Source of the DNA: Pikeienuella litoralis | GTDB taxonomy: Bacteria > Pseudomonadota > Alphaproteobacteria > Rhodobacterales > Rhodobacteraceae | Assembly: GCF_037646705.1 (NCBI RefSeq) | Contig: NZ_JBBHER010000001.1 | Coordinates: forward strand, 124,001 to 188,000 | DNA: 64,000 nucleotides | Direction: 5' to 3' | In this document: positions 1-8,377 of the stretch, piece by piece | How positions within the stretch are numbered: the stretch's first letter is position 1 | Layout: each line of letters starts with the position of its first letter | Position numbers and translations under genes: made by a program | The notes under the pieces: generated by a model | Database searches by the model: none | What the model saw: the letters and a program-made list of their open reading frames with translations, nothing else | Told to the model about the DNA's origin: nothing

Positions 1-142
1 CGGACCCCGAGCCGCAGCGGGCCGCATTCCCGCCATCCTCCGGCTGGCGCGCGCCCGGGCGATGCGCTCCGCAGCACGATTCAATAGAAAAACAGGCTCT
101 CTTTGTTCTTCCCAAAAGGCAGATTCTCGTTAAACGAGACCC
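1..142. other. left-edge segment without a provable gene
   Basis: No complete gene is visible. Frame 1 of the plus strand is open from base 1 to a TAG at 85-87, so the last 28 codons of an upstream gene could lie here, but nothing in that tail is recognisable. Bases 88-142 are less GC-rich and form the leader of the antiporter gene. Confidence 0.3.
125..139. promoter_or_regulatory. perfect 15-base palindrome just before the antiporter start
   Basis: TCTCGTT-A-AACGAGA (125-131/133-139) is a 7-base perfect inverted repeat around a single A, ending three bases before the ATG at 143. Its right arm contains the only Shine-Dalgarno-like purines close to that ATG. It could be a repressor site, or with so short a centre a weak RNA hairpin over the ribosome site. 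The symmetry is seen directly; the function is inferred. Confidence 0.45.
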
Positions 143-2656
143 ATGGACATCATTCTGATCACCACGATCATCGCGTCCCTGTTTCTGCTGATCGGAGCGG
201 CGGAGCCGGTCGCGGCGCGTTTGCGCCTGCCCTATGCGGTGATCATCGCCTGCCTCGGCATCATCATCGGCGCCGGCGCGATCTTCTTTCTGCGCACGGA
301 CCTCACCGACGCGCTGAACCCTGTCGCCGAGGCGATTCTCACGTTGCCGATCCGGTCGAACGTCTTCCTCTATGTCTTCCTGCCGACATTGGTGTTTCAG
401 GTCACGCTCGGGCTCAACCTGCGGCGTATGGTCGATGACTGGGTGCCGATCCTGGTTCTGGCGGTGGTGGCGGTTTTCGTCGCGACGTTCGTCATCGGAT
501 ATGCGCTGGCCTTCGTCAGCTCGCTGACCCTTGCGGCGGCGCTTCTGGTCGGGGCCATCGTCTCGACGACGGACCCGTCCGCCGTGGTCAGCATGTTCCG
601 CTCGATCTCCGCGCCCCGCCGCCTGGCGCGGATCATTGAAGGCGAGAGCCTGCTGAACGACGCCGCCGCCATCGCCCTCTTTGGCCTGTTCATGGAATAT
701 GTCATGGCGGGGGTGCCGGACCCGTCGATCCAGAGCGCGCTGGCGCGGTTCCCCGTCCTGCTTGTCGGGGGGGTTCTGGTCGGCTGGATCGCGGCCCGCA
801 TCGCGATCTGGATCATGGCCATTTTCAGCCGGTATGAGCTGGCGGTGGTCTCCGTCTCCATCGCCGTGCCCTATCTGGCCTATATCGTCGCGGAGCAAAG
901 CATAGGCGCGTCCGGCGTGATCGCGGTTGTGGTCGCGGCGATGACGCTCCAGCTGGCCGGGCCGGGGCGGCTGCCGCCGAATATCTGGCAGAACCTGCGC
1001 GAGGTCTGGGACCTGCTGGCGCATTGGGCCGGCGCGCTGATCTTCATCCTCGCCGCGCTGCTCATCCCGCGCATGCTGGAATCCCTGCGGCTGGCGGATC
1101 TCGGGCTGATCATGGTGGTCGTCGTCGCCGCCTTCGTGGCGCGGGCGATCATCCTTTACGGGTTGTTGCCGCTCCTCACATGGCTTCGGATCTCGCCGGT
1201 GGTCGAGCGGCCTTACCGCGTGGCGATCATGTGGGGCGGATTGCGCGGCGCCGTCACCCTGTCGCTGGCGCTGGCGGTCACCGAGAGCCTGCTCGTGCCG
1301 GTCGAGGTCAAGCGGCAGGTGGCGATTCTCGCCACCGGCTTCACGCTGTTCACGCTGCTGATACAGGGCGCGACCCTCCGCTGGGTGATCGGGCTTCTGA
1401 AGCTCGACAAGCTCGTCCCGCTCGACAAGGCGCTCTACGATCAGGTGATCGCGGTGGCGTTGCAGACGGTGCGCGAAGATCTGGCCAAGGTGACCGAGAA
1501 TTACGAGCTGACCAAGGAAACCGTGCGCGCCGAAGCCAAGCGCTTCGGCGAGCGCCTCGACCGCGCCGTCAAGGCGGCCGACGGCAAGAGCGGGATCCTT
1601 GATCGCGACCGGGTGACGCTCGGGCTGATCGCGCTGGCGAGCGCGGAGCGCGACACCATCATCGCGCGATTCCGCGACCGGACGATCTCATCGACCTTGT
1701 CCGAGCGCCTGCTGTCGCAGGCTGACGCCTTGATCGAGGCGACCCGTCACGGCGGACGCACGGGCTACAAGCGGGCGTCTCGCGACAGTCTCGGCTTCGG
1801 GCGTTGGCTGCGGCCGGCGATCTTTCTGCATGATCGGCTGCGCATCTCGACGCCGCTGGCGCGGATCACCGCGACGCGGTTCGGGCTCCTGCTGTCTCAA
1901 CGGCTGACGCTGCGCGACCTTCCCGATTTCATCAATGGGCGCATCCGGCGCATCCATGGCCGCCGCGTGGCCGACCTTCTGCAAGAAATGCTCAGCCGGC
2001 GCATCGAACTGGTCGAACAGGCGCTGGAGGGGCTGCGCCTGCAATATCCCGGCTACGCCGAAGAAATGGAGCGGCGGTTCATCCGCCGCACCGCGATGCG
2101 GCTGGAAGAGCGCGAATACGCGACGCTTCTTGAAGACGGGCTCATCGGCGAAGAGGTCTATAGCGCCCTGATGCGCGGCGTCGCCGCGCGCCGCGATCTC
2201 GCCGAGAAGACGCCGCTGCCGGATCTGGCCATGCGCAAAGCCGAGATCGTGCGCCAGTTTCCGTTGTTTTCCGGCATGAGCGACGCCGCGTTGAGGCGGT
2301 TGGCCCGGGTGCTGAAGACGCGCTATGTCGACGCGGGCGAGACGATCATACGCCGCGGCGTCATTGCGCGCAGCGTCTATTTCGTCAGTTCCGGCGCGGT
2401 CGAGCTGAAGACCGCGGGGCAAACCTGGCGCCTCGGCCGCGGCGAGATGTTCGGCCAGATGCGGATGCTCCTGAAAAAGCCGCCCCGCACCCAGGCGCGC
2501 GCCATCGCTCCGACGACCTTGCTCGTGCTGGACGAGGCGCGGTTCCTGAAAATGGTGAAGCGCAACAAGGCGCTGCGGGCGGCGATCCGCGAAAGCGCCG
2601 AGCGGCGCGGCGTTCCGCTCGAACAGCTGACAGCCGGAGAGAACATCGACCTTTGA
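143..2656 (+). CDS. CPA1-type Na+/H+ antiporter with C-terminal cyclic-nucleotide-binding-like domain
   Basis: An inner-membrane monovalent cation/proton exchanger of the NhaP/SOS1 type, 837 residues. Residues 1-410 form about a dozen hydrophobic segments and carry the family signature: the STTDPSAVV block (141-149) and the ND pair in SLLND (N172, D173) that binds the ion. A charged cytoplasmic stretch follows, and a CRP/cNMP-like beta-barrel occupies about 705-820. In its phosphate-binding cassette the usual FGE is FGQ (770-772), so cyclic nucleotide binding is doubtful although the later Arg is kept. It is much longer than plain NhaP (about 400-500 residues) and resembles plant SOS1 in layout. 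It is a single gene, convergent with the thiamine operon. Exchange of Na+ versus K+ cannot be decided from sequence. Confidence 0.87.
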   Translation: MDIILITTIIASLFLLIGAAEPVAARLRLPYAVIIACLGIIIGAGAIFFLRTDLTDALNPVAEAILTLPIRSNVFLYVFLPTLVFQVTLGLNLRRMVDDWVPILVLAVVAVFVATFVIGYALAFVSSLTLAAALLVGAIVSTTDPSAVVSMFRSISAPRRLARIIEGESLLNDAAAIALFGLFMEYVMAGVPDPSIQSALARFPVLLVGGVLVGWIAARIAIWIMAIFSRYELAVVSVSIAVPYLAYIVAEQSIGASGVIAVVVAAMTLQLAGPGRLPPNIWQNLREVWDLLAHWAGALIFILAALLIPRMLESLRLADLGLIMVVVVAAFVARAIILYGLLPLLTWLRISPVVERPYRVAIMWGGLRGAVTLSLALAVTESLLVPVEVKRQVAILATGFTLFTLLIQGATLRWVIGLLKLDKLVPLDKALYDQVIAVALQTVREDLAKVTENYELTKETVRAEAKRFGERLDRAVKAADGKSGILDRDRVTLGLIALASAERDTIIARFRDRTISSTLSERLLSQADALIEATRHGGRTGYKRASRDSLGFGRWLRPAIFLHDRLRISTPLARITATRFGLLLSQRLTLRDLPDFINGRIRRIHGRRVADLLQEMLSRRIELVEQALEGLRLQYPGYAEEMERRFIRRTAMRLEEREYATLLEDGLIGEEVYSALMRGVAARRDLAEKTPLPDLAMRKAEIVRQFPLFSGMSDAALRRLARVLKTRYVDAGETIIRRGVIARSVYFVSSGAVELKTAGQTWRLGRGEMFGQMRMLLKKPPRTQARAIAPTTLLVLDEARFLKMVKRNKALRAAIRESAERRGVPLEQLTAGENIDL

Positions 2657-2687
2657 GCCGGCTCCGGCCGCGGCCTGGGCCGCCCCG

Positions 2688-3437
2688 TCAGAAACGGCGC
2701 GCGAGGGCCTCGATCGCGGCCCAGAGGCTCAGGCTGAGCGCCGCGAGAACCATGAGCGACGCGAACATCAGATCGGTCTGGCCGCGCCCGCTCGACATCA
2801 GCATCAGATGCCCGAGCCCGCGCGACGCGCCGACCCATTCCCCGATCACCACCGCCAGCGGCGCGTAAACGGCCGCCAGCCGCAGCCCCGAGGCCAGCGC
2901 CGGCAGCGCATGCGGGATCTGCAGATGGATGAGCCTGCGCACGGGGCCGGCGCCGGACACCTGCGCCAGATCGGCCAGGCCGGGCGGCAAGCGCATCAAT
3001 CCATCGAAAAACGCCGAAGCGATCGGGAAATAGGTGACCAGCGCCACCATCACGATCTTCGACGGCGCGCCGTAGCCGAGCCACAGCGTGATCACCGGCG
3101 CGAGGGCGAAGACCGGCACCGCCTGCGCGAAGATCAGGACAGGGCGCAGGAACAGCCTCGCCGCGGGCGAAAGCGCGAGATTGAGCGCCGTGGCCACACC
3201 GAGGACCACCCCGAGCGCCAGCCCCTGCACGAGATTGACGGCCGAGAATCCGGCTTGCGCCAGCAGCAGCGCCGCGTTGGCGTGAAGGGCGCGGCCGACA
3301 TCGAGCGGGCCGGGCAGGATGAAATCTGGCGCGCCGGTGAGCCACACCACCAGATGCCACCCCAGAAGCGCCGTCGCCGCCGACAGGAACGCGCGGCCCG
3401 CCCGCCGCCGCATCGCCCCAGCTTTCACGCCGCTCAT
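2688..3437 (-). CDS. thiX: ABC transporter permease, thiamine-pyrimidine precursor uptake (ThiX-like)
   Basis: Membrane subunit of the importer encoded by the last genes of the thiamine operon; 249 residues. Six hydrophobic segments are visible, with the cytoplasmic coupling loop (VSGAGPVRRLIHLQIP) at about residue 160-180 in the position of the EAA motif of SsuC/TauC/NrtB-type permeases. The ATG at 3437 overlaps the ATPase stop (ATGA), which decides the start over a longer Arg-rich extension. It is the last gene of the operon. Known ThiXYZ systems carry N-formyl-4-amino-5-aminomethyl-2-methylpyrimidine, a breakdown product of thiamine. That substrate is inferred from the neighbouring tenA, binding protein and riboswitch. 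Confidence 0.87.
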   Translation of the reverse strand: MSGVKAGAMRRRAGRAFLSAATALLGWHLVVWLTGAPDFILPGPLDVGRALHANAALLLAQAGFSAVNLVQGLALGVVLGVATALNLALSPAARLFLRPVLIFAQAVPVFALAPVITLWLGYGAPSKIVMVALVTYFPIASAFFDGLMRLPPGLADLAQVSGAGPVRRLIHLQIPHALPALASGLRLAAVYAPLAVVIGEWVGASRGLGHLMLMSSGRGQTDLMFASLMVLAALSLSLWAAIEALARRF

Positions 3438-4183
3438 GCCGCGATCCGCGAATCCTCGGCCGCGGCCCGGATCAGCCCGCGCAGAAGAGCCGCCTGCGCG
3501 GCGATGGTCTCGGGCGAATCGACCGGGCGCGGCGGCGGCGCCGACGGAATGTCGAGCGCGCGGGCGCCTTCGGCCCCGCCGATGAGCCAAGCGGCGTCGG
3601 CCAGGCGCATCGCCTCCTGCGGATCATGGGTGATCATCAGCACCGAGCGCCCGGTCAGCAGACCGGCGGCGAGATCCTGCATCGCGTGGCGCGTCACCGG
3701 GTCGAGCGCGGAAAAGGGCTCATCGAGCACGACGATGGGCCGGTCTTCGTAGAGCGTGCGCGCCAGCGCCACCCGTTGCCGCTGCCCGGTCGAAAGCGTG
3801 TCGGGCCTGCGCCCGGCGAGCGGGAGCAGGCCGACCGCGTCCAGAAGCGCGCGGGCTCGGTCGAGATCCGGGCGCGCGCCGCGCAGCCGGGCGCCGATGG
3901 TGACATTCGCCAATGCGCTGGCCCATGGCAGCAACTGATCGTCCTGCGCCATCACGCCGACGCGCCCCGCCAGCGGCGCGCCGTCATCGGCGCGCACCTC
4001 TCCCTCGAGCCGCGCGCCGGTCGGAAGCCCGGCGACGAGGCGCGCCAGCGTCGTCTTGCCCACGCCGGAGGGCCCGAGGAGCACCGTCCATCGCCCGGCC
4101 GCCACGGTGAGGCGAAAGCCGGGCAGCAGGACCGCGTCGCCAAGACGCAGCGCGCCCTGCAGGATGACGCCCGGGGCGGTCAT
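3434..4183 (-). CDS. thiZ: ABC transporter ATP-binding protein, thiamine-pyrimidine uptake (ThiZ-like)
   Basis: ATPase subunit of the pyrimidine importer, 249 residues, cytoplasmic. Walker A GPSGVGKT (37-44), signature LSTGQ (130-134), Walker B with Asp154-Glu155 and the switch His in ITHD (186) are all intact, so it should hydrolyse ATP. The start at 4183 overlaps the tenA stop as ATGA. It belongs to the nitrate/taurine/ThiZ group of importer ATPases. The about 40 residues after the last motif are Pro/Ala-rich and hold no recognisable domain. Specificity rests on its neighbours, not on its own sequence. Confidence 0.88.
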   Translation of the reverse strand: MTAPGVILQGALRLGDAVLLPGFRLTVAAGRWTVLLGPSGVGKTTLARLVAGLPTGARLEGEVRADDGAPLAGRVGVMAQDDQLLPWASALANVTIGARLRGARPDLDRARALLDAVGLLPLAGRRPDTLSTGQRQRVALARTLYEDRPIVVLDEPFSALDPVTRHAMQDLAAGLLTGRSVLMITHDPQEAMRLADAAWLIGGAEGARALDIPSAPPPRPVDSPETIAAQAALLRGLIRAAAEDSRIAA

Positions 4184-4869
4184 GGGCCGCCAGGCGGCGG
4201 GGCGAGCGCCATGTCCCAAAAGCCGATCTCCAGACGGGTCGCCATCTTGAACCGCTCGGCCAGCTCCGCCGCGCGCGGCAGGCCGGCCCAGTCGTCTCCG
4301 AGACGGCGGACGAGCGCTCCGTCGATCAGCGCTCCCACATCGCGGCACAAGGTCTGGAACTCCGCGCCGCCATAGACCTGGAACCAGGCGGCGTAGGGCC
4401 CGCCGGAGCCCGCCAGCCGCGCCCCGATCTCGCCATAACCCAGCACGCAGGGCGCGAGCGCGGCCATCAGGTCGAGAAAATCGCCCGAATAGCCGGCCTC
4501 CAGCACGTAGCGGGTATAGGCGAGGTTCGCCGGCAGTTCCGGCGTCGCCTCGAGCGCGTCCTTTCCAACGCCCCGCGCCGCGCATGTCTCGATATGAAGC
4601 GGCATCTCGACATGAACGAGGGCGTGAACCGTGGCGCTGGCGGCCGTCATTTCCCGAAGGTCGCCGGCCTTCACCGCGGCCAGCGCCCAGGCGCGGGCGA
4701 AATGGATCAGAAAGACATAGTCCTGTCGCAGGTAGTTTATGAACTGCGCCTCGGGCAGGGCGCCATCGGCCAGTCGTTCGACAAACGCGTGGCGGGTGTA
4801 GGCGTCCCAGTCGGGCTGCGCCCCCTCGCGCCAAAGCGCGAAGGTTCGCCCGTAATCCGGCGCGCTCAT
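4180..4869 (-). CDS. tenA: TenA family aminopyrimidine aminohydrolase
   Basis: Thiaminase-II-type helical protein, 229 residues. In this family it hydrolyses 4-amino-5-aminomethyl-2-methylpyrimidine, made from degraded thiamine, to HMP, which ThiD then phosphorylates. The catalytic Cys lies in the LAPCVLGYGE block (Cys141), the partner Glu in RLEIGFWD (Glu214) and the substrate Asp in LRQDYVF (Asp50). It sits between the binding-protein gene, whose end overlaps its start, and the ATPase gene, whose start overlaps its stop by ATGA. This order places it directly in the salvage branch of the operon. Confidence 0.92.
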   Translation of the reverse strand: MSAPDYGRTFALWREGAQPDWDAYTRHAFVERLADGALPEAQFINYLRQDYVFLIHFARAWALAAVKAGDLREMTAASATVHALVHVEMPLHIETCAARGVGKDALEATPELPANLAYTRYVLEAGYSGDFLDLMAALAPCVLGYGEIGARLAGSGGPYAAWFQVYGGAEFQTLCRDVGALIDGALVRRLGDDWAGLPRAAELAERFKMATRLEIGFWDMALAPPPGGP

Positions 4870-5816
4870 TGCGTCGCCTCCGCGGTCACGTCGACCGCAA
4901 GCTCGGAGATGGCGCGGCGATCTTCGATGACGCCTCGCGCGGCGAGGAACGCTTCGAAGCGGGTGTAGCGCCCGGCGTCCAGCGCGGCGGGGCGGAGCGC
5001 GAAGCGGGGCCAGGTGTCTTTCCAGGCGCGCGCGTTCAGGTCGGTCTGCAATTCACGGTCGGTGGCGGCGAAGAGGCGCCAGGCCTCTTCGGGATTGTTG
5101 ACGATGAAGCCGCCCGCGCGTTCGGTGGCATCGAGGAAGCGGGCGATCACGGCGGCGTCCATCGTGTCGGGGTTGGCCACATAGATCAGCTCATCGTAGC
5201 TCGGAACGCCCTCGGCCTCCGGATAGAAGCAGCGCCCTTCATGGCCCTCCAGCGCCATCTGGTTCAATTCGAAATTGCGAAAGGCGCCGATCACGGCGTC
5301 GACCTGCCCCGACATCAACGCCGGCGAGATCGACCAGCCGATATTGATCTGCTCAACGGCGTCGGGGGCCATATCGTGATGCGCCAGCATCGCATCGAGC
5401 AGCACTTCCTGCACGCCCGCCACCGCGAATCCGACCTTGCGGCCCGCCAGATCCGGGATCGACCGCACCGGGCCGTCGGCCATCGCCACGAGACAGGTCA
5501 GCGGCGTCTCGATCAGGGTGCCCACCCGGCGCAGCGGCAGACCGTTATGGCGGCTCAGGTGCAATTCAGGCTGGTATGAGACCGCGATGTCCACCCGCCC
5601 CGCGGCGGCCATGCGCGGCGGATCGTTGGGGCCCGCCGGGGTCACCAGCTCGACCTCGAGCCCGGCGTCGGCGAAATAGCCGAGCTCCTCGGCCAGGACG
5701 ATCGGCCCGTGATCGGGATTCACGAACCAGTCCAGCATGACGGTCAGCCGGTCCTGGGCCGCCGCGGACGAGGCGCAGAGCGCGAGGGCCGCAATCGAGG
5801 CGAATAAGCGTTTCAT
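4866..5816 (-). CDS. thiY: ABC transporter substrate-binding protein, ThiY/NMT1-like
   Basis: Exported binding protein, 316 residues, with a cleavable signal peptide at about 1-20 (AAA before Gln21). It belongs to the NMT1/THI5-like group: the opening DWFVNPDHGPIVLAEELGYF and the later stretch around SYQPELHLSRHNGLPL are typical. ThiY homologues bind formylaminopyrimidine, a thiamine breakdown product. The ATG at 5816 overlaps the thiF stop (ATGA), and its own stop overlaps the tenA start. Family membership is clear; the ligand follows from the operon and the riboswitch. Confidence 0.9.
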   Translation of the reverse strand: MKRLFASIAALALCASSAAAQDRLTVMLDWFVNPDHGPIVLAEELGYFADAGLEVELVTPAGPNDPPRMAAAGRVDIAVSYQPELHLSRHNGLPLRRVGTLIETPLTCLVAMADGPVRSIPDLAGRKVGFAVAGVQEVLLDAMLAHHDMAPDAVEQINIGWSISPALMSGQVDAVIGAFRNFELNQMALEGHEGRCFYPEAEGVPSYDELIYVANPDTMDAAVIARFLDATERAGGFIVNNPEEAWRLFAATDRELQTDLNARAWKDTWPRFALRPAALDAGRYTRFEAFLAARGVIEDRRAISELAVDVTAEATQ

Positions 5817-6820
5817 CGGATACTCCGGTGCGAGAGAGGGGATGTGTCGAAGCTGTTCGGCCCGTCGGGCACGCTCAGAAGGGCGATTTGGCCGGGCCAG
5901 CGCGTCCGCAGCAGCCCGGCGCCGTTATGCGCGCGCAGCCCGGTGCGGCAGGCCAGCACGACCCGCGCGACGCCAGACGCCACGTTCAGGTCGCCGAGGG
6001 CCTCGGTCGGCAGATGCAGCGCGTCGGACCGGAACGGGGCGGGCGCCTCGGTGCGCAGGTCGATCACCAGATCCCCGGCGCGGATCGCGGAAGCCGCGAT
6101 GAAAGGGAAAGACGCGGCGGGTTCGGGCGCGTCGTCGAAGCGGAAATCCGCCATCCGCCAGCGCTGCGCGTCGAAAACCAGCATCTGCCCCAGCGGCGAG
6201 GGCGACAGCCCGAGAAGCGCCGAAAGCGCCATCTGGGCTTGAACCGCGCCCATCGTGGCGACGACGGGGCCGAGCACGCCGGCTGTGGCGCAGGTCGGCG
6301 CAGAGCCCGGCAGGTCGGGAAAGATCGCCCGCAACGAGGGCGCGGAGGCGCAGACGCCCGCCACGTAGCCCTGAAGCGCGAGCGCCGAGGCGGTGATGAG
6401 CGGCTTGCCCGCCGCGAGACAGGCGTCCGAGAGGGTGAGGCTCGCCGCGAACGTATCCGCGCAATCGAGCACGAGATCGGCGGCGCCGACCAGTCCCGGC
6501 GCGATATCAGGGTCGAGCCACGTCTCCAGGGGGCGCGCCCGCACATCCGGATTGATGGCGCGGATCGCGTCCGCCGCAGCCTGCGCCTTGGGCCGGCCGA
6601 CATCCGCCATGCGATAGATCGGCTGCCGGTGCAGGTTGCCTTCCTCGACGTGATCTCCGTCGAGAATCGTGAGATCGCCCACGCCGGCGCCGGCGAGGTA
6701 TTGCATCACAGGCGAGCCCAGCGCGCCTGCGCCCACCACCAGAACCCGCGCGGCGCGGAGCCGGTCCTGCCCTTCGGCGCCGACCTGCGGCAGGATGGTC
6801 TGCCGGGCGTAACGGCTCAT
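5813..6820 (-). CDS. thiF: ThiF/MoeB-type E1-like adenylyltransferase fused to a rhodanese domain
   Basis: Activates the C-terminal Gly of ThiS by adenylation so that sulfur can be added for thiazole synthesis. It has 335 residues. The Rossmann motif GAGALGS is at 30-36, the family Asp in LDGDHVE at 54-58, and Cys177 of the PTCATAGV block corresponds to the ThiF sulfur-transfer Cys. Residues about 240-335 are a rhodanese domain with candidate persulfide Cys291 in ACRTG. The two CxxC zinc pairs normal in ThiF/MoeB are not seen (SLRA replaces the first). The start at 6820 overlaps the thiE stop (ATGA) and is preferred over a longer Arg-rich extension. MoeB function is possible, but its neighbours are all thiamine genes. 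Confidence 0.88.
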   Translation of the reverse strand: MSRYARQTILPQVGAEGQDRLRAARVLVVGAGALGSPVMQYLAGAGVGDLTILDGDHVEEGNLHRQPIYRMADVGRPKAQAAADAIRAINPDVRARPLETWLDPDIAPGLVGAADLVLDCADTFAASLTLSDACLAAGKPLITASALALQGYVAGVCASAPSLRAIFPDLPGSAPTCATAGVLGPVVATMGAVQAQMALSALLGLSPSPLGQMLVFDAQRWRMADFRFDDAPEPAASFPFIAASAIRAGDLVIDLRTEAPAPFRSDALHLPTEALGDLNVASGVARVVLACRTGLRAHNGAGLLRTRWPGQIALLSVPDGPNSFDTSPLSHRSIR

Positions 6821-7419
6821 CTGCAGACCTCCAGCCATGCGCGCATCCGCTCGTCCGGGGCGCTGTGGAGCGTGATGTCGGTCACCGCCGCCACGAGATC
6901 GGCCCCGGCGGCGAAGACCCCCGGCGCGCGCTCGACCGTCAGGCCGCCGATGGCGCAAAGCGGCACGTCGCCGATCAGGCGCTTCCATTCGGTCACGCGG
7001 TCGAGCCCCTGTTCGCGCCACTTCATTTTTTTCAGGATCGTCGGATAAACCGGGCCGAGCGCCACGTAATCGGGCGCGAGCGTCAGCGCCCGGTCAAGTT
7101 CGGCGTGGTCATGGGTGGAGACGCCAAGGCGCAGCCCGGCGCGGCGAATGGCCTTGATGTCCGCGGCGTCGAGATCCTCCTGACCGAGATGCAGCCAATC
7201 AGCGCCCGCATCGATGGCGATCCGCCAGTGGTCGTTGACCACCAGCGCGGCGCCATGCTGTCGCGCCAGCGCCAGCGCCCGGCCGATCTCGTCGCGGAGC
7301 GCCGGATCAGGTCGGTCCTTGATGCGCAACTGCACCAGGCGCACCCCCGCCGCCAGCGCGCGCGCCACCCACTCGGCGCTGTCGAAAACGGGATAGAAGC
7401 GCGGGATGCGGGGCGTCAT
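6817..7419 (-). CDS. thiE: thiamine-phosphate synthase
   Basis: Joins HMP pyrophosphate to the carboxythiazole phosphate to give thiamine monophosphate. TIM barrel of 200 residues, usual family length. The substrate motifs QLRIKD (about 30-35), VNDHWRIA, WLHLGQEDL, GPVYPT and CAIGG are present in the expected order. In canonical ThiE the phosphate/Mg site block reads GPIFPT; the variant here is conservative. Its stop overlaps the thiF start and its ATG overlaps the thiG stop. It is one of several pathway genes translated in a coupled chain. Confidence 0.93.
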   Translation of the reverse strand: MTPRIPRFYPVFDSAEWVARALAAGVRLVQLRIKDRPDPALRDEIGRALALARQHGAALVVNDHWRIAIDAGADWLHLGQEDLDAADIKAIRRAGLRLGVSTHDHAELDRALTLAPDYVALGPVYPTILKKMKWREQGLDRVTEWKRLIGDVPLCAIGGLTVERAPGVFAAGADLVAAVTDITLHSAPDERMRAWLEVCR

Positions 7420-8177
7420 AGCCAGGCCTTTCCGATCAGGGGCGTCGAAGGCGCGGCCATGTCGCGCGCCGGCATCGGGCCGGAATTGGCGGCGAGCCGG
7501 CCCGCCTCGGCCGCCAGCGCGAAGGCGCGGGCCATGGCGGCGGGATCGTCGGCCTGCGCCACGGCCGTGTTCAGCAGCACCGCGTCATAGCCCATCTCCA
7601 TGGCCTGCGCGGCGTGACTGGGCATTCCGAGACCCGCGTCGACCACCAGCGCCAGATCTGGAAACGCCGCCCGAAGGCTACGCAGCGCGTAGGGATTGGC
7701 CAGCCCGCGTCCGGACCCGATCGGGGCGCCCCAGGGCATCAGCACGCGGCAGCCGGCCTCGACCAGCCGCGCCGCGATCACCTGATCCTCGGTCGTATAG
7801 GGAAAGACCTTGAAGCCATCGGCGCACAGGACCTCTGCGGCCTCAACCAGTTCGAACGGATCGGGCTGAAGCGTGTCGTCATGGCCGATCACCTCCAGCT
7901 TGATCCAGTCGGTTTCGAAGTATTCGCGCGCCATCTGCGCGGTCGTGATCGCCTCGCGCGCGCTGTGGCATCCGGCGGTGTTGGGCAGGACGCGCACGCC
8001 AAGCGAGCGCACCAGATCCCAGAACGCCTTCCCGTCGCCGCGTTCGCGGCGCAGCGAGACCGTGGCGACCGCGGCGCCCGAGCTGCGGAACGCCGCCTCG
8101 AGCACCGCGGGGGACGGGTATCTCGACGTGCCGAGCATCAGCGGGCCGGCCAGCGTGACGCCGTAAAAATCGCGCAT
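7416..8177 (-). CDS. thiG: thiazole synthase
   Basis: Makes thiazole phosphate carboxylate from deoxyxylulose phosphate, dehydroglycine and ThiS-thiocarboxylate. It has 253 residues, a TIM barrel as in other ThiG. The Schiff-base Lys is Lys93 in DWIKLEVIGHD, and the phosphate-binding PWGAPIGSGRG and LLNTAVAQADDP blocks are intact. Two bases separate the thiS stop from its ATG at 8177, and its stop overlaps the thiE start. ThiO supplies the imine by glycine oxidation, so this is the aerobic, ThiH-free version of the pathway. Confidence 0.95.
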   Translation of the reverse strand: MRDFYGVTLAGPLMLGTSRYPSPAVLEAAFRSSGAAVATVSLRRERGDGKAFWDLVRSLGVRVLPNTAGCHSAREAITTAQMAREYFETDWIKLEVIGHDDTLQPDPFELVEAAEVLCADGFKVFPYTTEDQVIAARLVEAGCRVLMPWGAPIGSGRGLANPYALRSLRAAFPDLALVVDAGLGMPSHAAQAMEMGYDAVLLNTAVAQADDPAAMARAFALAAEAGRLAANSGPMPARDMAAPSTPLIGKAWL

Positions 8178-8179
8178 CG

Positions 8180-8377
8180 TCAGCCCCCCTGCATCGCGGC
8201 GAGGACTTCCAGCCGGTCGCCCTCCGCCACGGGCGTGTCCGGCCGGGCCGAGGCGGGTATGAAGCGCCCGTTCAACGCCGTGGCCACACGCGCGCCGCCC
8301 CAGCCGAGCTGCTCCAGCGCGATATCGAGGGTCGCGGCGTCGATCTCGCGGGGGGCGCCGTTGACGTCAATCATCAT
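8180..8377 (-). CDS. thiS: sulfur carrier protein ThiS
   Basis: Ubiquitin-like sulfur carrier, 65 residues, ending in the required Gly-Gly (64-65) that ThiF adenylates and converts to a thiocarboxylate. The N-terminus reads MMIDVNGAPREI. The first ATG (8377) was chosen because GGGAG lies nine bases upstream, while a longer reading would enter thiO. The start overlaps the last codons of thiO, which again suggests coupled translation. Direct contacts with ThiG (downstream) and ThiF are known for the family. Confidence 0.92.
   Translation of the reverse strand: MMIDVNGAPREIDAATLDIALEQLGWGGARVATALNGRFIPASARPDTPVAEGDRLEVLAAMQGG

Noticed and set aside
1..87. C-terminal tail of an upstream gene
   Set aside because: An open 28-codon frame ending in TAG is too short and unspecific to call.
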